Assembly: GCA_963920575.1 (NCBI GenBank) | Contig: OY986968.1 | Coordinates: 1,565,001-1,629,000 of the forward strand | Length of the DNA: 64,000 nt | Reading direction: 5' to 3' | Origin: Narthecium ossifragum | Lineage: Eukaryota; Streptophyta; Magnoliopsida; Dioscoreales; Nartheciaceae | In this document: positions 35,901 through 47,100 of the stretch, piece by piece | Numbering within the stretch: the stretch's first letter is position 1 | Layout of the letters: each line of letters starts with the position of its first letter | The notes under the pieces: model-generated | What the model was told of the DNA's origin: nothing | What the model saw: only the letters and a program-made list of their open reading frames with translations | The model's database searches: none | Translations under genes and position numbers: made by a program

Positions 35901-37664
35901 AATCATGAGCAAAACTACTAGAGAGTCGTTGGCATCCAAGCTACACTTGGAGGGAGGCTAGCAAAGATACTAGAGAATCGCAGACATCCATGTTAAATTT
36001 AGAGGGAGGCTGAGGAGATTTTCAATTGAGGTCACCAGGAGTATGATCTAGAACGGGAATTGGAAAATTTGATATGTTTTACCTATGCAAAATGGTCCAT
36101 TTGGTATTATAATCTAATTCTACTCCATTAAATATGTGGTCGAGACCAATGTATCACATGAGAAACTTAAGCATAATGCAAGTGATTTCTATGCTAGAAG
36201 GATGTTGTAGGGGCTGAACAGTTGGGCATCATGGAGAAAAAAGCAGAGAAAATGGACAGCTGGAAAATAATATAAAAAGTGATGAAGAATAATAATCAAC
36301 AGCTCAAGAAATTTATGTTATTGCTGCAAATAACAGCCTTGTGGAATGATTATTTGAGAGAAGGATATAAATTTGAGAAATGGACGATGGTAGCTTCAAA
36401 AATGCGTTGATACAAAGGATATGGATGACACTTTTCATGGCTGCACTAAAGTGCTGTGGACAAAGTGAAGAATAATAGTCCGAAAGCTTCATGTTTGCTT
36501 TCAGTAATGTAATTCCAGTTTGTATTACTCCTTTGCTATAACTTCTACTATGAGCATAATTCTAGATTTCATATACTTCTTGAGACTCGAACGTTAATTG
36601 TATACCCCAAAACCATAATTTCAATATCACCTGCTTGGAAATTCTCGTTTTGTTCTATCAGTAAAAGGATGCAACTCATTCCTCTTTGTATAACAGAATA
36701 ACCCTCTTCTTATCCTAAATGAAGGGGTGTGAAGCGATTACCCCAACATAGCGGGGACCTGTTTTACTATGTTTATATTTCCCTGTATCAAACTTCAATG
36801 GAGAAATCTTCGCGTCTCTGTCTTTCTATGGATAGAGCAATCACTTCGCCATTTGTGCCATAATGTAGTTGTATTGTTGACTGGGTCCAGAACTAGCCAT
36901 ATATGCAGAACCATATATTTCGAATATTATACCCAGGGGATGACCCCAATCCTCTTGGGGGTGGAATGATGTAGGGAATCAGACTGATACAAGCTCTTAA
37001 GCTCATCTTGCAAAAAAAGAAAAACCCGAATATTATGGTTCTTTTCATAGGTCGAAATAGAAACTTCTTAAGTGTAATTATTGGTTGAGGAATACTAGGT
37101 TGCAGAGTTTCTTTTGAGCACTGTTAACCAACTGATCTTTCAGGCTCGGCCATTGCTGACCGGTGTTCTTGAGGGTGGAGATTTTGGAGAATTGCCCGAT
37201 TCTCGTCTTGAAAACAACTATAATGAGGCTGAATTGTTTCGCATGATTGAAGCAGCAGCTGCATGTATTCGGCACTCAGCAGCGAAAAGACCTCGCATGG
37301 GACAAGTAATTTTTGAACTTCAAGCAGCGAAAATACTTTCCTATTTTTGCAAACTGATAGCAGTTCATAAGTTAAAAAAAATCATTAATCTCGATTTATG
37401 CTTCAGGTTGTCAGAGCTCTTGATAGCCTTGCCGACTCAGATATAAACAACGGAATCTTGCCCGGCCAAAGCGAACTCATGAACACAGGACCACATTCTG
37501 CTGATATCAGATTATTCCAAAGAATGGCATTTGGTGGTAGCCAAGATTTCACCATCGACTTCAGCCAAAGTAGCTGGAACAGTAGGAGGGAATCCCAAAC
37601 AAGATCTGGCCAAAATAGTTGGAACAGCCGGAGGGATTTCCAAACAAGATCCGGCGATCAGTAA
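32974..37664 (+). CDS. PERK: Proline-rich receptor-like protein kinase, PERK family (8 exons)
   Basis: Exons 32974-34030, 34254-34661, 34794-34880, 34984-35054, 35149-35225, 35343-35490, 37144-37305 and 37407-37664 join to 755 residues. Residues 1-300 are Pro/Ser/Thr-rich, with SPPPP and a 14-residue [14 protein letters not shown] repeat. This extracellular, extensin-like part lacks a signal peptide, as is usual for PERKs. A membrane helix follows at about 303-327 ([20 protein letters not shown]), then basic KKKK. The kinase domain has the G-loop [11 protein letters not shown] (409-419), K430 in [12 protein letters not shown] with D526, DFG at 544-546 and the APEYA segment. All catalytic residues are intact, so it should be an active Ser/Thr kinase at the plasma membrane, possibly sensing the cell wall. 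The tail has two SWNSRR-TRSG repeats. The start is the ATG that begins MASPPSSS; a further in-frame ATG 45 bases upstream is less likely. Intron 6 is 1.65 kb. Confidence 0.93.
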
Positions 37665-38170
37665 CACGATACTCTTCGACTTTTCACTTTTTCATCTTTT
37701 TTTGGTGTAAATTATTCTTTTTCGACACTACCATTGAGGGCGGCTTGATAATATTTTCTCTATATTCTTTCGATTGGATCATTTTTTTGTATCTTTTCCC
37801 TTCTTCTCCTCCAATTACCACCATGTTTGTATCCAGGATTTGTCATTCCCATGTAAATTCTTCAATGGAACAATTTGAAGCATTTTTTCCTTTGTTCTAT
37901 ATATGTATTACCATAAAATAGTTGGTGTACTCTTTCATCATCATGAATGATCTTATAGGAAGTGTGTTGATACTAAAGTTCTGAAAGCCATGTTGATGAC
38001 ATACTATTGATATAATAAGATGGCTGTGCACTCATGCAGCAGATGACAGCAAAGCCGTGCCGCCCTATACAAGTTACTTCCTCAACAAGTACAAGCTTTG
38101 TAGCTATACTCCTCTCCTAAAGCAATGGCCCTTCTCTCTTCTTGCTCTCCTTCATCTCCATGACACAGCA
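37665..38170 (+). other. Intergenic: PERK 3' UTR and promoter of the next gene
   Basis: The 506-bp gap holds the T-rich PERK 3' UTR and the short promoter of the following small gene (CCTATACAAG near 38063). No other feature is seen. Confidence 0.5.
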
Positions 38171-38548
38171 ATGGAGGACTGCAACCTGTTGGTGGCGGAC
38201 ACCGTCGCCGTGTGCTGCTGCTGCCCGTGTCTGCTCCTCCAAATCCTTGTCTTCGTTCTGCTCACGCTCCCACGAAGAGTGGCTGTGAAGTCGAAGAGAG
38301 CTATTCTGAGGAGGATTCGAAAAGAAACGAAGAAGAATGGAGTGATTAGGAGGTTGGAGGCTGGAAAGAGAGTTGAAGAGATGAAAGAGATTGGTGGTGG
38401 TGTTCTTGAAAGACATTCTTCTCATGATGCTGGTGTGATGTGTTCAATGGATGCTGAGGAGGTCTGGGAGGGATTGCAGGCTGATGGTTTGTTTTGGTTT
38501 GGGAGCTTTTGGGGGAGAAATGAATCAAATGTTCAAATGATCTCTTAG
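38171..38548 (+). CDS. Small plant membrane protein, function unknown
   Basis: A single exon encodes 125 residues. The N-terminus MEDCNLLVADTVAVCCCCPC leads into one hydrophobic segment (about residues 10-35, with CCCCPCLLLQILVFVLL). An Arg/Lys-rich stretch follows (KSKRAILRRIRKETKK), then an acidic C-terminal part. Cys-rich leader, single helix and basic flank together recall a plant family of small uncharacterised proteins with a VADTxALCCCCPC start. The Cys cluster could be S-acylated; that is inference. The ATG is chosen over upstream non-ATG frame extension because the family-like sequence starts here. Confidence 0.7.
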   Translation: MEDCNLLVADTVAVCCCCPCLLLQILVFVLLTLPRRVAVKSKRAILRRIRKETKKNGVIRRLEAGKRVEEMKEIGGGVLERHSSHDAGVMCSMDAEEVWEGLQADGLFWFGSFWGRNESNVQMIS

Positions 38549-39051
38549 CTTTGGAGGTTTGATGTTGTTGCATTGCATGCAGAAAACATTCCACTCAAAT
38601 TTCATTCCTTAATTAGAGTTCATCTCTGTAAAGAAAGATTTATAGGCTAAATCAAATACATATATGTGAGAATATTATTTATGTGATTAAGGTACCTTTT
38701 TTTTTATTGGCTTAGATTTTTGAAATAATTATTGATCTAAAACAATATAAGAGTCAGTAGATATATATGATAATATCAATCCTTTTCAATAAATCAATGA
38801 TAAATTAAGCCCATGGACAAGAGAATGGAATGGATAGGCCCACGGTCCAGGAAGGAAATGATTGGCTGAAACACACTAAACACAGCACAGCCCAATCATC
38901 CACCCATAACACTCCACGTGTCCAACCTCGTCTTCGAGCCCCAGTGCCAAAGAGGAATCGAGGCATCGATCTCTCTCGCTCGTTAGACGCCAGTGTCCTA
39001 TCTATTGTCACCCCTTCATTTCATCTCCTTCACGCCGAGCTAGGTTTTCCG
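38549..39051. other. Intergenic: promoter of the OSCP gene
   Basis: The stretch is AT-rich up to about 38800, then more GC-rich with a CCACGTGTCC (G-box-like) element at about 38912. No TATA box is evident, as is common for housekeeping genes. Confidence 0.45.
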
Positions 39052-42000
39052 ATGGCCCTCGCGGGGCGCCTCCGTTCCAGCCTTCGTCTCCTCCGCCCGA
39101 TCGTTAGGGCCGAATTCGCACTCTCCCAGCGATCCCTCGCCGATCCGATCTCTGGAAACCCTATTCCCGCTGCTCCCAAGGTACAGTCAAACTTTGGGCT
39201 TTTTTTTGGGGGGGTCTAAAATCCTCCCATTTCTTCTCTTTTCTTGATTTCATATCACTCCATGTAGTTAGTTACGTCCTCGATTCGGTTGCGTTATTGG
39301 TGGAAATGTATCGTGGATAATCTCTAGGTTAATTGAGAAGAGCGATTTTTAGGTTTTCCCCAATCATCGTCAAGATGGTACCATTATTAGAAATATGTGC
39401 AGAAAGATTGGGATGTATGTGATACTAATCTTGTCGTAGTTATGAGATGTTCACATCTGACGTGCTGATCTCTTGCTTCCAGCTTTCAAGGAGCTTCGCG
39501 GAGCAGGCGAAGTCGAATGCATCGAGCATTAAGGTAACATGTATATTATATGATACTTGATCTTTAGGTTTTCTTGATTCTTGAAAACTTTCTTGTGGCC
39601 ATTAAGATTCTATTATAAGTCTTGAGGTGACGGTTGTGTCCTTTTGGTGTTGAATCTGTTTAATTAAAGTTAGCTCCTGACAATGTGAAGCTCATGTGTT
39701 CCACTTTATAACTCATCCTAGAGCGCCAAGATTTATATGTATAGCTTGGTGATAAAAACCATCCCTTTCGTACTTGTATCTGTATCTCTAAAAACCATCG
39801 CTTATTTTCTTTTGATGGCAGCCCCAATGTGCCACTTTGTATTTTGATTCAGAATTTGTTCTTGTTGCTAGTTGCCAATGACTTTCGTGCTAATTTTGTT
39901 TTGATGCATTATCAGGTGCCATTGTCACTTTATGGAGGTACAGGAAATTATGGGTCTGCTCTGTTCCTTGCAGCGTCCAAAGCCAACATGTTGGACAAGA
40001 TTGAGTCTGAGCTCCGGGAAATTATTGAGGCAACAAAGAGGAGTCCTGCGTTTTACGTGTTCATTCGGGATCTGTCAGTGCCTAGGGAAGTCAGAGTGAA
40101 GGCTGTAACTGAGATATTTTCTGAAGCTGGTTTCTCTGATGTTACTAAGAATTTCCTTGGTATGATGCTTAATCTGGTTATAATTTGGTAATGTGGTTTG
40201 ATGAGTATTTTGGATGCCGTAGAAGTAGAGAAAATCGCTCTGCAGCAGGAATGATTTACTTGGATTTATTAGTTGTGCATTCAGAAAAATGCTGATATTT
40301 TTTTTTTATGTTAGAGCTGATATTTGGGACGTTTATTGACTCGAAGATTCTTTATACTGTGCATTGGTAATTTTTTGAGTTAAGTTTACATCTGCTTTGT
40401 TTATTTATTTTACTTACTAAAGAGGTCAAAGTTTGTGCTCGTCTTTCAAGTCTGAATAATGCTTTATCTATGTATGTCCCCCTATTAAAGGCTGACAATT
40501 TTATGAAGATGATCGACAGGGTATCTTGCTGTTGGTGAGGTTTGACATAAGCTAGCAACTAATCTTATTCAAAGGCTTTTAAAAAGCCCCCAGTTGCCTG
40601 GATCAGGTTTATGTGAAAGTTTGAGCCTATTTGGACAGTAATCTGTTCATAAAATATGTATAACTATAGGGGTGCTTTGTCATGAGATATATTCATGCCA
40701 TGAGCATTAAAAGCTTCACATCTTAAAATGGAGATGCTTGTCTATTCATTTTATGTTGATGCGTAATAGATCAGATGTCTTTTTTTATCATTGTTCAAGT
40801 ACTTATTGTCTCTTTTCTTTTACTATGTAAAAGCTGTCTTGGCGGATAATGGGAGGCTTAAATACATAGAGGACATTGGAAGGAGATTTTTTGAGTTGAC
40901 CATGGCACATAAGGGGGAGATTAATGTGACTGTAAGAACTGTCATTGTAAGTGCTGCTTTTTATTAAATTTCTTTGTTTTTTTTTTGTTTCCCGAGAACT
41001 AGTTTATTAGCTATGATAGGATCATATTGAAAAATAATATATTCTAGGAACAAGCTAGTGCGAGGACAATACCAGTCTAATTCCTGGTCACATATGATGC
41101 ACACCTTTCTTTTTTTTTTATGTTGGCTCTTCTAGTCTCCTTGCAGTAATTGAGAGGGTAGGCGAGGAGAATAGTCTAATATCAAGATGAAAGCAGCCTA
41201 TTTGTTACTAAATATACGGAGACACAAACCTCCTGCTCTTTTTTTTCCCGTAGTGTAGATCGCACTCATTAAACAACATCGACAGTGCTGGTTAAGCAAT
41301 ATCAACAACTTCTCATTTACAAGCATCTCTAAGATTTTGGACTTAGATTTTGTATATTCAATGCTCATTCCTTCGCTTATTTTTGGCAGCCACTCCCGGC
41401 TGAAGAGGAAAAGGAACTTAAACAGACATTGCAAGATATTCTGGGACAAAAGACTGTTAACGTTGAGCAAAAGGTAATACCCGGTTGTTCTGATGTATCA
41501 TTCACTTTATGCATAGTAAGTAGAACAGGGGAAGTTTAGTGTATGGATCATTTGAAAGACCTTTTGGACTGCACTACATGATATTCCATCTATTTTCAAT
41601 ATGGCACGGATGAATTTACTTTTATATTTCATGCAATCTTGGCAAAATCCTGCTGACTCTACATCTTTTATCCTTGGGAAAAATTCATCTTTGAAAACCC
41701 TCTTCCACTCTCTGGAGAGTGCCTAACCACTTGGTGTCTAATATCTATAAAAGTCTCTTGCTTTGCGATTCTTCATATAATTTACTATAATTGAGGCTCT
41801 TTTTCCATTAACTTGTATATCTTCCTGGTGACTAGCTGCTCCCGTTAGCACATATGCCTACCATGAACTTTCTGCTAATTAAATTCTCAGCAACGTAGTA
41901 CAGTATGGAAATTTAGTGGCCAATAGCATGTGCGTTCTTCTGAAAGATCTTTCTCTGAGCTGATTGGCCATTATAGACCTATCCACCACCAACAGGAACA

Positions 42001-42181
42001 TTGTTTGACTTTGCATAGTTTGAGAATCAAACCTCTCTTTCAATGTCTATCTATGCAGATTGATCCCAGCATCCTTGGAGGACTGGTGGTTGAATTCGGG
42101 CAGAAGGTCTTTGACATGTCAATAAAGACAAGGGCGAAACAAATGGAGAAGTTATTGAGGGATCCTGTCAACTTCGACTAG
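39052..42181 (+). CDS. OSCP: Mitochondrial F1Fo ATP synthase OSCP/delta subunit (6 exons)
   Basis: Exons 39052-39180, 39483-39533, 39916-40159, 40834-40946, 41390-41473 and 42059-42181 join to 247 residues. Residues 1-45 are Arg/Ser/Leu-rich without acidic residues until E21 (MALAGRLRSSLRLLRP), a mitochondrial presequence. The mature part starts near SFAEQAKSNASSIK. The OSCP domain follows: VPLSLYGGTGNYGSALFLAA, then FYVFIRDLSVPREVRVKA, the VLADNGRLKYIEDI segment, and the C-terminal IDPSILGGLVVEFGQKVFDM that is diagnostic for the family. OSCP joins the F1 head to the peripheral stalk in oxidative phosphorylation. The length matches plant orthologues. There are no disruptions. Confidence 0.95.
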
Positions 42182-42595
42182 TTCTAGAGCCTTTGAAGTC
42201 GCTACGAGGAACTACCATTGGTCACTTTTTCTGCGCTGCTGGCTGCAAAACTGTCTTTCTGGTTGTCATTTCTTGTTAATCTGTCTGAGGGTCTCTCCGC
42301 CTCAAATAAGAGAATTTTATCAGATGACACTCTATTTACATACAATTGGGTTCACAGCTTTTGTTTTCCTCGAGATGTAACCCCTGAGGAACTTATTGCC
42401 ATTGCTCGGTGTTCTTTCTTGTTTGTTGTTGCTTGAAGAGAGCCATATGAGCTTTAAAAAATAGGTGACAATGAACTATTTATGGATGATGGGTTTTTCT
42501 CCTGTTTTTATATACATGCAATTGTTTCCCAGACAGCCTCAGCTCATCACAAATCCGCAAATATGATTAATAATATAGAGTTGCATTTGATCTTA
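42182..42595 (+). other. 3' flank of the OSCP gene
   Basis: This is probable 3' UTR and spacer up to the poly-T that marks the LINE tail. Nothing else is recognised. Confidence 0.5.
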
Positions 42596-43855
42596 TTTTT
42601 TTTTTGAACAAGCGAGCCAAACAGGCTAGATATGGTTACAGAAGTGAAGCAAAAAGAGAACACATTACCAAGGAAGGAACCATCTGTCCAAGCCAAACAT
42701 ATCCCTTGTTGCATGCATGCATGCACCTCTCTGTCATCACCATGAATAAGAAGAGCTTGATCCTCTTATTCATGATCGAGTCCCCTCAATCCCATCTCAA
42801 TAGCTAACATCTCAGTGTATAAAACAGAGCTTGTGTCAACTGGTGTTCTCATGGCCCAAATCACATTACTATACTGTTAGTTAACACCTGGACTAAATAC
42901 CAATCCTTATCGAAGCAACTTGACAGCCCTACATATAGATTTCCAGGAAACTGATGAAGACCTTCGACAATGTATAGGAAGCAAGGAAGAAGCCCATCCA
43001 TCCATACTTTGCTTTCATCATCTCTACCCAGATTGAAGACTCGTTATTAAGCAACCAAGCCGCCTGGACTAGAGTCAATGCTCGCTGCTGCCATATTTTG
43101 AGATCTCTTAGACCTACCAGCCCACCATGCTCAATTGGACTCACCACTGACTTGCCAGAATAGTCGGTAGCCTGCATGGCTGCATCCTTGAACTAGCAAT
43201 AGGGACACCAAGATAGGACCATAGATTCTGAGGATCAGCCTCCTCCTGCACACCCAAAATCCTCCTGCGCAATCTCTCATTTCGATCTCTCATCTCTCAA
43301 TGCCAATCTCCTCGTCTTGCAAGCAATGGCCCCAACTGATTCCCCTTCATATCCAAAAACGATTTGATTTCTGTTCTTCCATATCATCCACATCCCATAG
43401 CACAAGATTGTAATGAGTTTTTTTGACACAACTCCACCGTTCCTCCCAACAATTAATTGAAGAATGTCCCTTGGTTCCCACCTGGGTAGAGTAAGGTTTT
43501 CCTTTTCAACAATATGGGCAAACACCTTGTATGCAAACTGGCACCCAAGAGTAGCATGTAGAATTGACTCTTCCTCTCTTCCACACCTTGGACACTCCTT
43601 GTCCGATGTCATCCGAATTCGCTAAAGGACCTCCTTGACTGGTAGCTTCCTATGAATCACTCGTCATAGAAACTGTCGAATCCGTGGACCAGCAGGCACC
43701 CTCCAAACCTTATTCCATATCTCCTCCTTGTCCATTCTCACCTCGGGAACTTGTAGAGCCGCCAGGTAGGCTGAGGCCGTGCATACTTTCCCCGATCCAT
43801 TGTAAGGCCAACGAATCCATTGTAATGTCGATCTCTCATTTGAAAATGACATTAT
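42596..43855 (-). mobile_element. Degenerate, rearranged LINE (non-LTR retrotransposon) fragment
   Basis: On the minus strand about 43852-43280 encodes the zf-RVT region found at the end of plant LINE ORF2: KEEIWNKVWRVPAGPRIRQFL, then HRKLPVKEVL, then CPRCGREEESILHATLGC and WMIWKNRNQIVFG. Two in-frame stops lie in it, one after RQFL and one after KEVL. Downstream on the same strand (43177-42929) is a GGLVGLRDLKIWQQRAL / SIWVEMMKAKYGW segment that normally precedes zf-RVT. The plus-strand poly-T at 42596-42605 is a plausible poly(A) tail. There is no reverse transcriptase core or endonuclease. It is a dead, 5'-truncated copy. Confidence 0.75.
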
Positions 43856-44168
43856 CGTTTTTTGTCAGGTATTTTAGGTTTTTTCTCTCAACAAATTATT
43901 TGCTTTGGGCTAATAATAAGTTCCATGCGGCTAATAACAAACAGCCCCTTTTATTTGCTTCGGGCATTAATTGTAAACACTAATTATTTATTAATTTAGA
44001 GCTCTGGCCAAATTTTTTCCCCATTTTGGGTTAACGGTACTAACATCCGGTATGTTTTTGGATGCACAATTCTCATCCGAAACTTTATCTGATTCGGATC
44101 TAAATGTCACCAGAGCTCGCCTATCCTCGGAATATCCATAGAAGAGGGGGAGAGAGAGAGAGAGAGAG
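43856..44168 (+). promoter_or_regulatory. Promoter and GA-rich leader of the TMEM33-like gene
   Basis: A GA repeat at 44149-44168 abuts the ATG. No TATA box is evident in the preceding 300 bases. Confidence 0.4.
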
Positions 44169-47100
44169 ATGGCGTCGAACTACAATGGTGGGGATCCGCA
44201 GGCCGCGCGGAGGGCGGCGGCGGCGGCGGCGGCGGCGTACGACTACGAGGGAGACCCACGGTGGGCGGAGTTCTGGCACAACAACGTCCTCATCCCTCCC
44301 CACATGGCTTCTCGCCCCGACATTGTCGACTACTACAAGCGAAAGTTCTACCAGCGTTTCATCGTCAGGACCTCTCTCTCTCTCTCTCTCTCTCTGTTTC
44401 TCTTTCTCTGTCAATTTATTTGATCGATACTCAGGTTAAAGGTGGACGAGAAGGGTAGAAATCTTGATGGGTTTTGCCTTTTCTTGTTGTGATTTTGTAT
44501 GGGATATTTGGTTTCGTTATCGAATTCCAAGGATGATGTTTGGTTGACCAAATGGGTTTTGTGTGTTATTTTGGTTTCTCGTCTCCTTGGAGACTCCATC
44601 TTTTATTTCATCATGATCGTCTGTCTGGATTAGTTTTCTTGTCGAAATTGGAGGAGAATGATAGGAATAGTGGTGGGTTTTGGTTCCTCCTGTGTATTTG
44701 GGAGAAACCCATCTCGATTTCATCATTAGAGAAGAACTGGTCGTCAGAATTGCTCTTGAATTGTGAGATGACGCGTGGGATAGTTGGTGGGTTTGCTTAA
44801 TTTGATTTCTTTTGCACCCTGCGAGGAGCTAATCTTAGTTCGATCATATTTTGATGGTTAAAAATTAGTCTCCGCGTGCAAATAGGAAGAGAAAGGTTGA
44901 AATCATGACTCTCTTTGCTTTTTCTTGATAATTGTGCTTATTTTTGGTTCCTCTATAGTCGTGACTCCTGGAAAAACACCGATCTTCATATATTCATGAT
45001 TCTATTAGGTTTTATCTGCACGTTGCATTGCGTCACTTGTTATAAGTGTGGGATGGCAGCTGTAATTTGTATCTCGTAATTACCATTTGTCTGTTACGTG
45101 AACATACCTGCCAGTAAAAGTAGTGTTGTTAAAATACAATCAAGGCAGATAATTTTGCCTGTGTTCATTCTTCCCAGTTTTGATGCCATTTTTTTAACAT
45201 AGGATCCTGATTTTGCGGTTGAGACAATGTCTTCATCTAGTTCCTCTCAGGCAGCAGGAGAATCGTCGAGTTCTTCATCAGCAGCCGCACAAAACGCAAG
45301 GTCTCACAACCCAGGTACAAATTACTTGTAATGTGATGTTGAATTGCCTTGCTATCCCTGAGTTTACCTCAGAAATTTTATGGTTATGTTAAGACATTGG
45401 GACATGATCGCACAATACAGGTTCTTTCAGTGCCACATCATCGATGTCCGGAAGGAATAGAAGTTCTATGCAGTTGGATCGACGGACGATACTTTTTTCT
45501 GTCAATGCTTGGGTATGTCTCACATTCCTACTACCTTTTAAGCTATTGGAGATTAAGTAGGTTTATATTGTAGTGCTTTAAAGTTTAAACAAACGAGTCA
45601 ACTATTACAATAGCCTGAGGCTTCATTTAGCTCTATTCTACCTTGAAAATGTGTATTGGTGCTTTTTGAGGTTTGTTCCATGTACATACCTTTTGTTATC
45701 GTGCTTTTAAACAAACTGATCGCACAATATCAGTTTCCTGGTGTCAATTGACATATTTACGTCTCAGAACAATATCAGATCATTTAAGGAAGGATGCTCT
45801 TCTTTCCGCTGGTCGTTGCTTGCTCCATGTACATATTGTTTGTAAGTAGGTTTATCAATCTTTGCTGATTTTAATATCTGTACGCTGAAGCACTCGTGTA
45901 TGGCTTTTGACAGGTGTTGGCTTTAGCTATAATCGGAGTTTTTCCGCTCGTGCCAAGAACTCTTTCAAACAAGGCATACCGATTGTCATTGTGGGGAACT
46001 GCTGCTTCCTGTCTGTATTCTTTGTACACTCTGTATGGGGTAACTTCTTGCAGCTTCTCTTTAGTTTTATGTGCCTAATATTATATCTTCTCATACCTGT
46101 TATTTGATGGCAAATTCGTTTGTCTCTCCTATGCATTTCAGTCAATAATCGTTTTTTGTTTTTTTGACTAGAAACCCAGGACATGGAGGTTGCCTGCCAT
46201 TCAAGCATGGTTTCAAACCATGTTTGCAACCAAGGACTTCATCCGTTTCATCTACTGCCTAATGTTTGCTACTTCTCCAATATACCTTGAAAGTGAGCAG
46301 TTTTAGAACCTATCAAGTATCTGAGAAATTAATTCATGAAACCTGTGGGTTATTTTATTGACTCTGTACTCATGCAAACTTCTTGACAGTTGTCTTCATT
46401 CCTGTGATTTGCCGGGCACTTGAACATGTTTCCCAGTTCTTAAGGCGTAATTTCATTCGTTCTTCTTTCTACAGGTAAATGAGTTTTTGCATACCATTTT
46501 CTTACCAGCGATCTTGATTGTTATGCAACTATATAATAGCGCTTTCGACTTACAACATCTACATTGTTAGATAATTTTTCATCATGCTTCTGTAAGCTAG
46601 AAGATGGAGGGAAACAAATTTGAAATAGTTGCTTTTGTGGTGCATAAGGTGGTAAAGTCATGTGGCTTGAATGTACCATTTAAAACATTTACATCGGAGG
46701 GAACCTTGGATATAGGCTTTGATATTGACAATCAAGTCTGAATTTAGAGGTGTGGGAAAAATTATGGCAATCTATGTTTTGGAATCCTGCTAATCTGACT
46801 TGCTTATTAAATCAAAGCTGCTCCTTTTCACTTGAAAATTTGCTTCAACTTGAACCGCTATAATGGTGGTATTTTTAATACAGAAAGCCTGAGCTCTTAG
46901 TGTCTTGCAAGTTTTTTTATTCTGTTAAGACTCCAGAACCTAATCAGGTCAACTAATTTAAGAATCGCAAAGTTATAACCTCAGTCAACTTAGCTAGTTT
47001 CCTTCCATGTAAGTTTAGTCCAGCTTCTTCCTCATTTCTCCCAAATTCTGTTGAAGATAATTCCTTCAAACTCCCCTTTATGCTTACCTCTAGTTTAGGA

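Noticed and set aside
44104..44458. Alternative frames over the first exon of the TMEM33-like gene
   Set aside because: They are Arg- or Ser-rich readings of the GA and GCG repeats; the chosen frame alone has the conserved WAEFW...IPPHMASRP segment.
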